Counted from the first letter of the stretch, positions 7,754 through 15,061 are shown. The stretch: 21,604 bases of DNA from WQUF01 sp031549885 (GCA_031549885.1 JAVBPD010000138.1:1-21604), one strand, 5' to 3'. Numbers and translations are program-made. The notes: generated from the sequence alone by a model not told the origin.

Positions 7754-8805
7754 TTTATTGACTCCTCTGCTGATATTATTAATACATCCATATAATTTGC
7801 ATAAAGAATATCTTTTTCATTAAAATCCTTATGAGGTGTTATAATTATTGTTGATCTCTTAGATGAAATTTTTTTAATGGATTTATCAACTGTTTCACTA
7901 AAAGGCTCCGTATAGCCATAATAAGCTCTACCAAGCCCCTCTAAAATAGTAAAAAAATGCTTTCTGCCAAGGCCTTCGCTTATATAAGACCAATTAGATA
8001 TAGCATTTGATGTTGTGGCATTGGTAAAAAAATCGTATTTTACTCTTCCTTCTTCCATGATTCTACATACAGTTCTAGTAAGAGAAAAACATCCTTCAAT
8101 TAAACATTCTTTATCATTATATTTGCATTCAACATTAAGAAGTATTGAAACAGAAGGGTCTGTAGTAAAATCAAATTGTTTTACCATGAGCCTATTAACT
8201 TTAGCACTTTGAGCCCAAGATATGGATTTCATAGGCTCCCTACCAGTATAATCTTTAAATCCAGATATAAGCATAGGGTCCTCCATAATAAACCTTCTTA
8301 CAGAAATATCTCCTAAAAATCCACCAACTGTTTTTTGCACATCTTTAGCATGGCTTTCTTTAGGATACACTACAACTTCTTTTAAACAAAAAAAATCTTG
8401 TCTAATTTCCTTAATTCCTAAAAAATCACCACCAGATAAATTTGCTCCACGAAGAATGTATCTACCTCTTTTAGAAAAAGATACATTGATCTTTCTAATA
8501 AGCTTTTGCTTTGGCATTAAATAAACAGTGGATAAATGCCTCTTGTTCCCAAAATTATCCCTGTGAATATTTTCTTTTACTTCCATTACCTCTATATCAT
8601 CTGGTAAAAGCTCTTCCATATATAAAAACGGAATAAATCTTCTAGATCTATTGGTAACATATGTGATGATATTAAACTTTTCATCTGGTTCAACCAATAT
8701 TTTTGAAGGATTGTAATCAAAATTTATACCCGTTAAGGAATTTTTAATAGACCAATTTTCTACAAATATAACAATTATAATTAAAACAATTAAAAAAATT
8801 ATCAT
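7750..8805 (-). CDS. DUF58 domain protein
   Basis: A 351-residue protein. Residues 1-16 are one hydrophobic helix (membrane anchor). A beta-rich domain follows (FSKRGRYILRGANLSGGDFLGI, about 115-137). The DUF58 signature is at about 184-210: GFKDYTGREPMKSISWAQSA, matching the family R-x-Y-x2-GD-x2-R-x-I-x-W-x2-SA pattern, then LMVKQFDF. DUF58 proteins carry a von Willebrand A-like fold and are nearly always coded next to MoxR ATPases. One base separates it from moxR and it overlaps the next gene by four bases, so the three are surely co-transcribed. The exact role is not known; inferred to be a membrane-linked partner or client of the MoxR chaperone. Confidence 0.88.
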   Translation of the reverse strand: MIIFLIVLIIIVIFVENWSIKNSLTGINFDYNPSKILVEPDEKFNIITYVTNRSRRFIPFLYMEELLPDDIEVMEVKENIHRDNFGNKRHLSTVYLMPKQKLIRKINVSFSKRGRYILRGANLSGGDFLGIKEIRQDFFCLKEVVVYPKESHAKDVQKTVGGFLGDISVRRFIMEDPMLISGFKDYTGREPMKSISWAQSAKVNRLMVKQFDFTTDPSVSILLNVECKYNDKECLIEGCFSLTRTVCRIMEEGRVKYDFFTNATTSNAISNWSYISEGLGRKHFFTILEGLGRAYYGYTEPFSETVDKSIKKISSKRSTIIITPHKDFNEKDILYANYMDVLIISAEESIK

Positions 8806-8806
8806 A

Positions 8807-9748
8807 TTAATCCTCTAAAGGTACAGGTATCTTATCAATGATGCCTTTTAAAATTGAAGCGTTATTATCATTATTTATGTTTGATCCTCCATTTAATCTG
8901 TGCATCAAAACATATGGAGCTACAGTTTTAACATCTTCAGGAATAGCATAATCTCTTCCACTAAATGCAGCCATAGCTTGAATTGATTTATAAAAAGCTA
9001 TGGCACCTCTTGTTGATACACCAGTTATAAAACTGCTTTCTTTTCTCGTTCCTTCAATTATGTCCATTATATAATTCACTACATCCTTTGATACATTTAC
9101 TTTAACATAATTTTCTTTTATATATTTTGTTTCGGTATCATCAACAACTTTTTTTAAATTCTCAACTATATTTAAACTAGATTCCCTAGATATAACTGAA
9201 ATTTCTTGAGTGCGACTCATATATCCTAAAGAAATCCTCATAAAAAAGCGATCTATTTGAGCTTCAGGCAGTGGAAAAGTACCATAAGATTCTAAAGGAT
9301 TTTGAGTAGCCATTACAATGAATGGTTCATCAAGTACCATAGTTTTACCATCTACAGTTATTTGATGCTCTTCCATGGCTTCAAGTAAACTTGATTGAGT
9401 TCTAGGTGTTGCCCTATTTATTTCGTCTGCGAGTACAACATTTGCAAAAAGAGGTCCTTCTCTAAACTCAAATTCAGAAATCTTTTGATTGTAAAAATTA
9501 ATACCTGTAAGATCTGAAGGCATAAGGTCAGGAGTAAATTGAATTCTTTTAAATCTTCCACCAATGGTTTTAGCAAAAGAACGCAATAGCATGGTCTTTC
9601 CTGTACCTGGTACATCCTCAATGAGCACATGTCCACTGCAGACAAAGCAAATAAGAACTAATTGTATGTATTCATCTTTACCAACAATTACTTTAGAACA
9701 ATTATCAATTACCCTTTTCTTGTAATCAACAAAACGCAACATATCCAT
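8807..9748 (-). CDS. MoxR family AAA+ ATPase
   Basis: A 313-residue AAA+ ATPase of the MoxR (RavA/CoxD-related) group, typical length. Visible motifs: Walker A VPGTGKT at 46-52, Walker B VVLADE at 104-109 followed by the MoxR-specific INRATPRTQSSLLEAMEE, sensor 1 in ATQNP (145-151 region), the arginine-finger segment QIDRFF at 164-169, and the lid domain with GVSTRGAIAFYKS near 242-254. Such ATPases work as chaperones in assembling or activating membrane or metal-dependent complexes, together with VWA-type partners such as the adjacent DUF58 protein. First gene of a four-gene operon. The ATG is preceded by AAAGGA eleven bases upstream, a slightly long gap; a second in-frame ATG follows at codon 3. 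Confidence 0.92.
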   Translation of the reverse strand: MDMLRFVDYKKRVIDNCSKVIVGKDEYIQLVLICFVCSGHVLIEDVPGTGKTMLLRSFAKTIGGRFKRIQFTPDLMPSDLTGINFYNQKISEFEFREGPLFANVVLADEINRATPRTQSSLLEAMEEHQITVDGKTMVLDEPFIVMATQNPLESYGTFPLPEAQIDRFFMRISLGYMSRTQEISVISRESSLNIVENLKKVVDDTETKYIKENYVKVNVSKDVVNYIMDIIEGTRKESSFITGVSTRGAIAFYKSIQAMAAFSGRDYAIPEDVKTVAPYVLMHRLNGGSNINNDNNASILKGIIDKIPVPLED

Positions 9749-9855
9749 TATGATATCTATCCTTTCAATGTAAAAAATAATTCCTACAGTAGATTATATA
9801 CTAACATTATATAAGAAGAAAGGTTTTAAAATATAATGTATTTTAAAGCATGATA

Positions 9856-9884
9856 TTGTACAACATTATAAAGTATACTACAAT
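9856..9884 (+). promoter_or_regulatory. Promoter for the small coiled-coil gene
   Basis: TTGTAC (9856-9861), a 17-base spacer, TACAAT (9879-9884), 32 bases before the ATG at 9917. Good spacing, and -10 matches five of six. Confidence 0.45.
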
Positions 9885-9916
9885 ATAAATATAAAAATTT
9901 TAAGAGAGTTGATTTT

Positions 9917-10294
9917 ATGAGTAATGAAGAAATTATTTTAAAAATCCTAACAGAAATACAAACTGATATTAATCAATTAAAAACTGATTCAGCCCAAATG
10001 AAAACTGATATTAATCAATTAAAAGCAACTTCAGCAACAAAATATGATTTAAATGAAATAAAGGAAGATATTAAATACATAAAAATTGGCAATGTTGAAA
10101 ATAAATTAATATTTGATGCTTTACTTCACAATTCAGAAGTACATAAATCCGAAATTGACAAAATAAATATTGAAATGTCAAAAGTATCAGCATTGGTAAA
10201 AAAAATGAAACACGACCTTTATACTGTTGAGGCAATTACAGGACAAAATTTTGCAGATATTGCTTTAATCAAACAAATAAGTGATTCTAAATGA
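9917..10294 (+). CDS. Small coiled-coil protein with a 14-residue duplication
   Basis: A 125-residue hypothetical protein that I cannot assign to a function. It is almost all predicted coiled coil: hydrophobic residues spaced in heptads (IILKILTEIQTDINQL), no membrane segment and no Cys. Residues ~16-29 and ~30-43 form a tandem pair, each carrying TDINQLK; at DNA level, 21 bases beginning at 9962 recur exactly at 10004, 42 bases on, which points to a recent slippage event. The C-terminal part (HDLYTVEAITGQNFADIALIKQI) is less repetitive and may be the conserved core; proteins of this shape are common in clostridia as uncharacterised open frames. It has its own promoter and terminator, and lies between two divergent or convergent minus-strand units. 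Confidence 0.75.
   Translation: MSNEEIILKILTEIQTDINQLKTDSAQMKTDINQLKATSATKYDLNEIKEDIKYIKIGNVENKLIFDALLHNSEVHKSEIDKINIEMSKVSALVKKMKHDLYTVEAITGQNFADIALIKQISDSK
9962..10024 (+). repeat. 42-base tandem duplication inside the coiled-coil gene
   Basis: The 21-base core starting ACTGATATTAATC at 9962 is repeated without change at 10004. The 42-base period is a multiple of three, so it adds 14 residues (two heptads) without breaking the coiled coil. Confidence 0.8.
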
Positions 10295-10320
10295 TTAAGA
10301 GAGAAAATACTTTATATTTA

Positions 10321-10364
10321 AAATACCTTTTAGATTAATTTTAATGTTAATCTAGAAGGTATTT
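10321..10364. terminator. Strong bidirectional hairpin
   Basis: An 18-bp stem (AAATACCTTTTAGATTAA with TTAATCTAGAAGGTATTT, one G-U pair) and an 8-base loop, lying between two convergent genes (ends at 10294 and 10387). Neither side has a long T-run, but the outer stem is itself A/T-rich. Confidence 0.65.
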
Positions 10365-10386
10365 CTTCCATATGATTGATTCGTTA

Positions 10387-11208
10387 TTAAAATCCCATTT
10401 CTTTTAAATTTGAAACAATATCTATATAAATATCTCTAATATCATATACTCCCACTAGATCAGTTTTTTTGCTAAAATTCATTCTTCTAAAATCAACTTC
10501 GTCAGCATGAGATATTCCTCTGTTTGTCACACCTCTTAAAATTCCTTTGAAATTAGCCCATTTTGCTGAATCTATTGTAACTAAGCCATCATTTTCACCT
10601 TCAATAATGGACACTATTAAATTTGGAAAAAACATAAATAAATCGCTAAAAGGATTCTTCATTACAGCCGCATAGCTTTGATAAAAAACGCCTTCCTTAT
10701 CTTCATTTTCGATATTAAACCTTTCTAAAGCAGAAATTGTAAGCTGCATACAGGATAAATACACATTTGGATCCACATCTCCCAATAATTTAAAAAATAT
10801 ATTTATAAAAAAAGCTACAATCTTAAAAATAAAAGGAGGAGCCTTGCATAATAAGCTCATGCTCTTTGATCCATGGTGTGGAGTACCTATTGTAGTAAGG
10901 CTTGATATATTTTCAAACATGCCTAAATTTGAAATTAAATATCTAGCTTCAAGCCCTCCCTTAGAATGGGCAATAATATTCACTTTTTTGCAATTTGTTT
11001 TCTTTAAAACATCTTCAATGCTCTGTTTAATTATCTTTGCATTATGTTCAATTGTTCCCCAACTATCCTGATTGCCATAATAGACCTCACAGCCTTCTTC
11101 TTCTAAAGCTTTAGGAATCCTTCCCCAATATCTTAAATGCTCTCTATCTCTAAAGCCTATTCCATGAACTAAAACAATTGGATATTTTGTTTTACATTTA
11201 TTATTCAT
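10387..11208 (-). CDS. Lipase-like alpha/beta hydrolase
   Basis: A 273-residue triacylglycerol lipase/esterase-type hydrolase. The oxyanion-hole strand YPIVLVHGIGFRD stands at the N-terminus (residues 9-21), the nucleophile elbow is AHSKGG with Ser82, and THE family sequence TIGTPHHGS follows. Asp207 in GENDGLVT and His234 in ISHADEVDF complete a plausible Ser-Asp-His triad. No signal peptide is visible, so it is probably cytosolic or released by another route; a hydrophobic stretch (FIFKIVAFFINIFFKLL) is likely a lid over the active site. An ATG 33 bases upstream exists, but GGAGG lies five bases before the ATG at 11208, inside that extension, so 11208 is the start. A TATAAT-like -10 (11256-11261, minus strand) lies behind the upstream terminator. 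Substrate unknown. Confidence 0.85.
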   Translation of the reverse strand: MNNKCKTKYPIVLVHGIGFRDREHLRYWGRIPKALEEEGCEVYYGNQDSWGTIEHNAKIIKQSIEDVLKKTNCKKVNIIAHSKGGLEARYLISNLGMFENISSLTTIGTPHHGSKSMSLLCKAPPFIFKIVAFFINIFFKLLGDVDPNVYLSCMQLTISALERFNIENEDKEGVFYQSYAAVMKNPFSDLFMFFPNLIVSIIEGENDGLVTIDSAKWANFKGILRGVTNRGISHADEVDFRRMNFSKKTDLVGVYDIRDIYIDIVSNLKEMGF

Positions 11209-11213
11209 AAAAT

Positions 11214-11218
11214 CCTCC
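11214..11218 (-). promoter_or_regulatory. Ribosome binding site deciding the lipase start
   Basis: GGAGG on the minus strand, five bases before the ATG at 11206-11208. It makes the longer reading from 11241 unlikely. Confidence 0.8.
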
Positions 11219-11281
11219 AATATATTAATGTTAAAAAACAATTAACAATATAAAAATTATAGTGGAAATCATAAATAATAA

Positions 11282-11300
11282 AAAGGCATTTGCTGCCTTT
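11282..11300 (-). terminator. Rho-independent terminator after the 111-aa gene
   Basis: Minus strand: AAAGGCA, loop GCAAA, TGCCTTT, then TTATTATTTAT. Six bases after the stop codon of the upstream gene; compact and convincing. Confidence 0.8.
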
Positions 11301-11305
11301 AAATG

Positions 11306-11641
11306 TTAATTTTTTTCTTTTTTATAATTAAAAAACTCAATTAAAACATTAATATACTTTCTAATCAAATCCTTTTGTTGAAGATCATCATATAGATCTT
11401 TAACAATATCAGGTAAAGATTTATCAAAATGTTTATTTAACTTTTTGCAATACCAATCATGTACATCTAACCAAAGACTGGAATTACCATCTTTTTGCTC
11501 AATATTATATCTATATGCAAAGCTAGTTAAATATCCATCAATAAAAGAGGTTGCAATATCATAATATGGGTACTTTCTAATATATAAATTTGGATTAGTT
11601 TTAATAGATTTTAAAGTTTCAATGATATCATTATAATCCAT
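11306..11641 (-). CDS. Hypothetical protein, 111 aa
   Basis: An acidic/basic, aromatic-rich soluble protein without membrane segments. It has a very good start (AGGAGGG before the ATG), its own promoter-like sequence and a clean terminator, so it is a real gene. The order LKSIKTNPNLYIRKY, then a helix with FIDGYLTSF, then WLDVHDWYCKKL reminds me of a widespread small family (pattern: R/K-x2-P-x-MY-I/L, then FLxGY, then a W-rich segment) that is often found near polymorphic toxins or as lone immunity-like genes. That likeness is from memory and weak, and no toxin is seen next to it. Function not assigned. Confidence 0.7.
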   Translation of the reverse strand: MDYNDIIETLKSIKTNPNLYIRKYPYYDIATSFIDGYLTSFAYRYNIEQKDGNSSLWLDVHDWYCKKLNKHFDKSLPDIVKDLYDDLQQKDLIRKYINVLIEFFNYKKEKN

Positions 11642-11661
11642 AATAACCCTCCTGAGATAAG

Positions 11662-11690
11662 ATAATATAAGTTTAATATAATTTACCCAA
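11662..11690 (-). promoter_or_regulatory. Promoter for the 111-aa gene
   Basis: Minus strand: TTGGGT (11685-11690), 17-base spacer, TATTAT (11662-11667), about 20 bases before the start codon. The -10 matches five of six bases. Confidence 0.4.
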
Positions 11691-11714
11691 TATTATAATT
11701 TTATATAATTAACT

Positions 11715-12398
11715 TTATATTATCTTGCATTTCTTTTTTATTTTTAGGCAGTCATTTAAATGCACAACTTGATGACGCAAAATTGGCATTTGAATTAATC
11801 CTGCAATGCTTTTCTTTCCCCAAAAATCAATTAACCACACAGCTTCCTTCTCTTTTGAAACAGCTTTTTCATCAAGTATTCGCTTTAACCTTAAGTTATT
11901 CATTTTTGTTTTCATATCTTTTGGTTGTAGTGATTTTAGCACTTTTCTAGTTTTTTCACCTACTGCAACTCTATATTCAAATAGTTGTTTTTGATCAATC
12001 CTTTGACTAAAATCTGCTATCTCTTTTGTTAAAAGAGCATTGCCTGTATCCGTTATTGTGCAATTCAACCTATCTAACCAGTTGTTTGTATTTATAACTT
12101 GTATATCATCAGCAATTAAAATATTAGCACATATATCTTCTATTCTTGTAATATGCCAAACATTATAAGCAAAAGTTCTAATCTTGTCATAAGTTATATT
12201 GCAAAAACACTCATGGCTTATATTATGAAAAACTTCATCAGCAAAAGTAATTGTTTCTGAAGATGACATTTCTTTTTCATGTACAATAGAATGTAACTCT
12301 AATGAAAGCGCTATTGCTTCTTCAAAATAATCAGGTTTTAAAATAATACTTTTTAACTTTGCTTGTTTAGGATTCCAATCAATTCCAATATTAAACAT
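11715..12398 (-). CDS. DinB-fold protein
   Basis: A 227-residue protein with the DinB/YfiT four-helix pattern. The central WHITRIEDI carries His82, and RHQVVHLND near the C-terminus carries His209 and His213 in an H-x3-H arrangement; together these are the expected three metal ligands of the DinB superfamily. The N-terminal half (ALSLELHSIVHE) is the first long helix. It is somewhat longer than the ~150-170 residues of typical DinB proteins, with an extra segment at the start and a basic tail (KIKKKCKII). Members are metal-dependent thiol-transferase-like or stress-linked proteins; the reaction here is unknown. It starts 11 bases after the GNAT gene and is co-transcribed with it. Confidence 0.72.
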   Translation of the reverse strand: MFNIGIDWNPKQAKLKSIILKPDYFEEAIALSLELHSIVHEKEMSSSETITFADEVFHNISHECFCNITYDKIRTFAYNVWHITRIEDICANILIADDIQVINTNNWLDRLNCTITDTGNALLTKEIADFSQRIDQKQLFEYRVAVGEKTRKVLKSLQPKDMKTKMNNLRLKRILDEKAVSKEKEAVWLIDFWGKKSIAGLIQMPILRHQVVHLNDCLKIKKKCKII

Positions 12399-12409
12399 AA
12401 TATACCCCT

Positions 12410-12916
12410 TTATTCATGATTTAATTTATTATGCAATATATATTTAATTTCTGTTACTTCTTTATTTCCTATAAAAGCTTTCTTTGTGTCATTAGATTTA
12501 TAAAAGCCATTTTTTTCATAAAATTTCTGAGCTCTTGCATTTCCTTCCAACGTCCATAAATAAATATCTCTAAACCCTTTATAATAAAGAGCTTCAATGA
12601 CAAATTCGAATAATAGTTTTCCATATCCTTTTCCAAAATATTCCGGAAGTAAATATATGGATACAATTTCACCCCACCCTTCCATATTTTCATCTCTTCC
12701 AGCATAAATAGAAGAAGTGCCAACATATTTCTCTTTATCTAAAATCACATATGCATCATACTCGCTATTAGCTAAAATATTAGACCATCTACTTCCTCCA
12801 AGTGAATCTAAATAATCCTGTGGTACTAATCCCTTATATGCCACTTTCCAACTGTTTGCGTAAATATCTCCAATAGCTTGAAAATCATCTTCTTTTAAAA
12901 CTTTCCTTATTACCAT
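12410..12916 (-). CDS. GNAT family N-acetyltransferase
   Basis: A 168-residue GCN5-related acetyltransferase, standard length, using acetyl-CoA to acylate an amine of unknown identity. The N-terminal part (IYANSWKVAYKGLVPQDYL, ~18-36) is the first strand-helix unit of the common YANSW-x3-Y-G family. Motif A is IYLLPEYFGKGYG at 87-99, with the GKGYG pyrophosphate loop. Motif B is LEGNARAQKFYEKNGF at 123-138. An ATG with GAGGTG about nine bases upstream is used. It leads a two-gene unit with the DinB-fold gene, a pairing often met in small stress or resistance islands, though the link is only positional here. Confidence 0.88.
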   Translation of the reverse strand: MVIRKVLKEDDFQAIGDIYANSWKVAYKGLVPQDYLDSLGGSRWSNILANSEYDAYVILDKEKYVGTSSIYAGRDENMEGWGEIVSIYLLPEYFGKGYGKLLFEFVIEALYYKGFRDIYLWTLEGNARAQKFYEKNGFYKSNDTKKAFIGNKEVTEIKYILHNKLNHE

Positions 12917-12961
12917 TAATAATCACACCTCAATTTTATTAATAAAAAATACAACACCAAT

Positions 12962-12983
12962 AAGGATACTAAAAAGTACCCTT
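12962..12983. terminator. Small hairpin between SDR and GNAT genes
   Basis: AAGGATACT and AGTACCCTT form a 9-bp stem (one mismatch on the + strand, a G-U pair on the minus strand) with a four-base loop. No T-run follows on the minus strand, so it may be a backup to the hairpin at 12984-13020. Confidence 0.35.
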
Positions 12984-13020
12984 AAAAAACACATCCGCAA
13001 GTAGCTTCAGATAACAGATG
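12984..13020 (-). terminator. Candidate terminator of the SDR gene
   Basis: Minus strand: CATCTG pairs with CGGATG (one G-U pair) around an inner AAG-CTA-CTT hairpin, followed by GTTTTTT. Lies about 35 bases after the SDR stop codon. Confidence 0.4.
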
Positions 13021-13053
13021 GCTCAAAGCAAGATTGCTATTATATTTATGCAC

Positions 13054-13776
13054 TCAAAGTATAAATCGTCCTGCAAGTTTAAGTAGTTTGCTCATACCTG
13101 GCAATATTTCAAACTTATTTCTCTTTATGCCGTCGATCATAGCTGTAACCACCTTTGGAACATCCATTGTTGGGAACTTACTATTATTGTCAGCATCAGC
13201 ATTGTTGCGATTAAAAAGAGGTTTTGAAGTTTTTGGAGGTGCAAGTTCAAATACTTTAACACTTGTATCTTTCAAATGTAGGCGAAGCGACTTAGTATAA
13301 GCGTGAATGCCAACCTTTGCCGCACTGTATATAGGTGCCTTTGAGAATGTAATAAATGCAAGCCCTGAAGAAACATTAACAATGGCAGCCTCTGGCTGTT
13401 TTTTTAAGTGTGGCAAAAATTGCTGCACCATACGAATTGGGCCACTTAAATTAATGTCAATTTCATGGCAGATTTTATCATATTCAGTATCATTAAAATC
13501 AATGGTGCGCATAATGCCTGCATTGTTTATTAATACGTTTAACTTAGGAAAATCAGCCGTTACTTTAGAATACAACTGGCATATAGCTTGTGAATCGCTT
13601 ACATCACTTTGATATATATGAACAGATGGCAATTCCTTTTTAGTTATTTCTAATTTAGAAATATCCCTTCCTGTTATTATAACTGTATTTCCCAGTGCAA
13701 CAAGTTGTTTAGCCATTTCAAGACCAATTCCTGATGTGCCTCCAGTAATTAGAATCGTATCTGATTTTAAATTCAT
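13054..13776 (-). CDS. Short-chain dehydrogenase/reductase (DltE-like)
   Basis: A 240-residue classical SDR oxidoreductase acting on an unknown alcohol/carbonyl pair. Cofactor loop TGGTSGIG at 11-18, NNAG at 84-87, a Ser in NVSSG (136-137) and catalytic Tyr150/Lys154 in YSAAK are all intact. GR after the second beta strand (TGRD, 35-38) suggests NADP(H). The overall order is that of the DltE-like group (COG3967 type). The frame is open for 33 more codons upstream to a GTG, but AGGAGGT lies eight bases before the ATG at 13776, so this ATG is the start. The extra upstream codons are not random: they read as a relic of another SDR (separate entry). It follows the EamA exporter gene in the same direction and may be co-transcribed. 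Confidence 0.88.
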   Translation of the reverse strand: MNLKSDTILITGGTSGIGLEMAKQLVALGNTVIITGRDISKLEITKKELPSVHIYQSDVSDSQAICQLYSKVTADFPKLNVLINNAGIMRTIDFNDTEYDKICHEIDINLSGPIRMVQQFLPHLKKQPEAAIVNVSSGLAFITFSKAPIYSAAKVGIHAYTKSLRLHLKDTSVKVFELAPPKTSKPLFNRNNADADNNSKFPTMDVPKVVTAMIDGIKRNKFEILPGMSKLLKLAGRFIL

Positions 13777-13784
13777 TGCATAAT

Positions 13785-13791
13785 ACCTCCT
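13785..13791 (-). promoter_or_regulatory. Ribosome binding site deciding the SDR start
   Basis: AGGAGGT on the minus strand with an eight-base gap to the ATG at 13774-13776. It lies within the in-frame upstream extension, which therefore is not part of the protein. Confidence 0.8.
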
Positions 13792-13812
13792 ATTTTCATG
13801 CGTTACAGTTGC

Positions 13813-13878
13813 CATGCCCTTAGCATATTGAACTGTGAGCATACAAACTGCCGCTTTTGACGAACAATATTCCACATG
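13813..13878 (-). pseudogene. Relic of a second SDR gene (catalytic-helix fragment)
   Basis: Translated in the frame of the SDR gene, the ~22 codons between an in-frame TAG (13879-13881) and about 13813 read HVEYCSSKAAVCMLTVQYAK. This is the active-site helix of an SDR (YxxxK as YCSSK, then AAV-x-MLTVQYAK), of a subgroup in which MLTVQYAK is usual. It is not the active-site helix of the intact SDR next door, whose own is YSAAKVGIHAYTKSLRL. Nothing else of an SDR is found around it: both sides run into unrelated sequence. It is therefore read as a remnant left by deletion or recombination. Confidence 0.6.
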
Positions 13879-13916
13879 CTATAAGATGATGAAATTGATA
13901 TTAACACGCAACTATT

Positions 13917-14846
13917 TTATAAAGTGAGTTGATAAAATAGAGGACTTTTTTTTAGATTCATTATTACAATTGATGCCAGCATCAAAACTATTCCAATCAC
14001 GGCAACAGCTGTTGGTTTTTCATGGAATATTATTACACCGAGGATTGTCGCAACAACTAATTCCATCGAGGCAAAAATTGGAATCTTGCTCGTTTCTGTC
14101 AGTCCTTGAATCCCAACGAAGTACAGCAGATACGCAATTGTTGTCGGAATTAAAGCAAAAAGGAATGCGTAAAACAGTATTGTCGGATCTAGCAAATTCT
14201 CTACGGTATTCCACGGTCTAGTCGCAAGCATTGTAGCAATCGTTCCAAAAAAGAAATTGTATGTTGCTACAACAAAAGGAGATGCACCATCAGTGGCCAG
14301 TCGTCCAAATATATTCAGCGTTGAGAAAGTGAATGCCGCTCCGATTCCGAACAATAATCCCACCAGCGAAATATTGATTTTGGAAAAATCACCTCCGGTT
14401 GCCGCAAATACACATCCCAACACATTGAGCCCAAGAGCAATCATCTTATTACGTCCTATTTGTTCCTTGAATAGAATTTTTGATTGTATACTTGTAAAGA
14501 CAGGTGCCATATACAGCATAGCTACTCCCAGTGACACTCCCAGTAAATTTACTGCATTGTTGTAGCACAGGTTCTCGAGAAACATAGATACTGTTCCTAG
14601 CAGCACGCAGGATATAAGGGTGTTCTTGCTGACTTTGAACGCTTTCACACCATCCTTTATAAGGGTAACAGTCAGCAGCATTATGAACGCAAATAACATC
14701 CTGAGGAACGTAGTGTAAGAAGGGGTTGATCCCACCAGATTTAACTGCTTCATAAACACACCTATAGTCCCCCACAGGCATCCTGCCAATAATATTAATA
14801 GGTATTGTTTCGTCTGCTTGGTGTACATTCTTACTAATACTTTCAT
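13917..14846 (-). CDS. EamA/DMT family transporter
   Basis: A 309-residue integral membrane protein with about ten hydrophobic helices arranged as two EamA repeats: the first starts LLILLAGCLWGTIGVFMKQL (residues ~16-35), and the second near 160 (ISLVGLLFGIGAAFTFSTLNI). The motif ELVVATILGVIIFHEKPT near the end is the typical second-repeat closing signature. Such drug/metabolite transporters export amino acids, metabolites or drugs; the substrate cannot be told. The ATG at 14846 has GGGAG about ten bases upstream. Base composition is unlike the neighbours: 60-base lines starting at 14041 and 14521 contain 25 and 28 G+C, whereas the line at 7441 has 7. This suggests horizontal gain. Confidence 0.9.
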   Translation of the reverse strand: MKVLVRMYTKQTKQYLLILLAGCLWGTIGVFMKQLNLVGSTPSYTTFLRMLFAFIMLLTVTLIKDGVKAFKVSKNTLISCVLLGTVSMFLENLCYNNAVNLLGVSLGVAMLYMAPVFTSIQSKILFKEQIGRNKMIALGLNVLGCVFAATGGDFSKINISLVGLLFGIGAAFTFSTLNIFGRLATDGASPFVVATYNFFFGTIATMLATRPWNTVENLLDPTILFYAFLFALIPTTIAYLLYFVGIQGLTETSKIPIFASMELVVATILGVIIFHEKPTAVAVIGIVLMLASIVIMNLKKSPLFYQLTL

Positions 14847-14852
14847 GCCATT

Positions 14853-15061
14853 CTATCTCCCAAATTCCGATTTTACACTCCACTTATCATTCCAAAATGA
14901 TGAATAATCTTTTTCATCATCAATTATTGCTGACACATAATATCTTCCTGCTTTTTGCATACCGTTCCGCTTCTTATTATTTTATTTTGTGGTATATATC
15001 CCTTTTCCTTAAATTTTATAAATCCTATGGTTATATAATGCTGCACTGCAATGACTTTTTC
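14853..15061 (-). pseudogene. Frameshifted TnpB-like (IS200/IS605 OrfB) transposase relic
   Basis: Read in two minus-strand frames, this interval gives a broken piece of a TnpB-type protein. Frame one, directly after the stop of the ferredoxin gene, reads ITIGFIKFKEKGYIPQNK and then IIRSGTVCKK. With one frame change near 14960 it continues as AGRYYVSAIIDDE. Joined, these match from memory the TnpB stretch before the first RuvC motif (KEKGYIP...IKSGTVS-x2-AGRYYVSVLVEE). The rest (up to TAG at 14853-14855) is degenerate and no RuvC Asp, zinc finger or ends survive. The relic is hemmed in by two intact genes. A 35-codon frame (ATG at 14960) covers the second half but has no ribosome binding site. 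Confidence 0.55.

Noticed and set aside
13912..13940. CTATTTTAT / ATAAAATAG inverted repeat at the end of the EamA gene
   Set aside because: Weak AT-only 9-bp stem within the last codons and without a T-run; probably chance.
14449..14883. A 144-codon minus-strand frame overlapping the EamA gene
   Set aside because: It overlaps the transporter gene in another frame, has no family likeness, and the EamA reading is unmistakable.
14897..14920. Hairpin ATGATGAA / TTCATCAT
   Set aside because: It lies inside the TnpB relic, is AT-rich and short, and no T-run follows; no support as terminator or as an element end.
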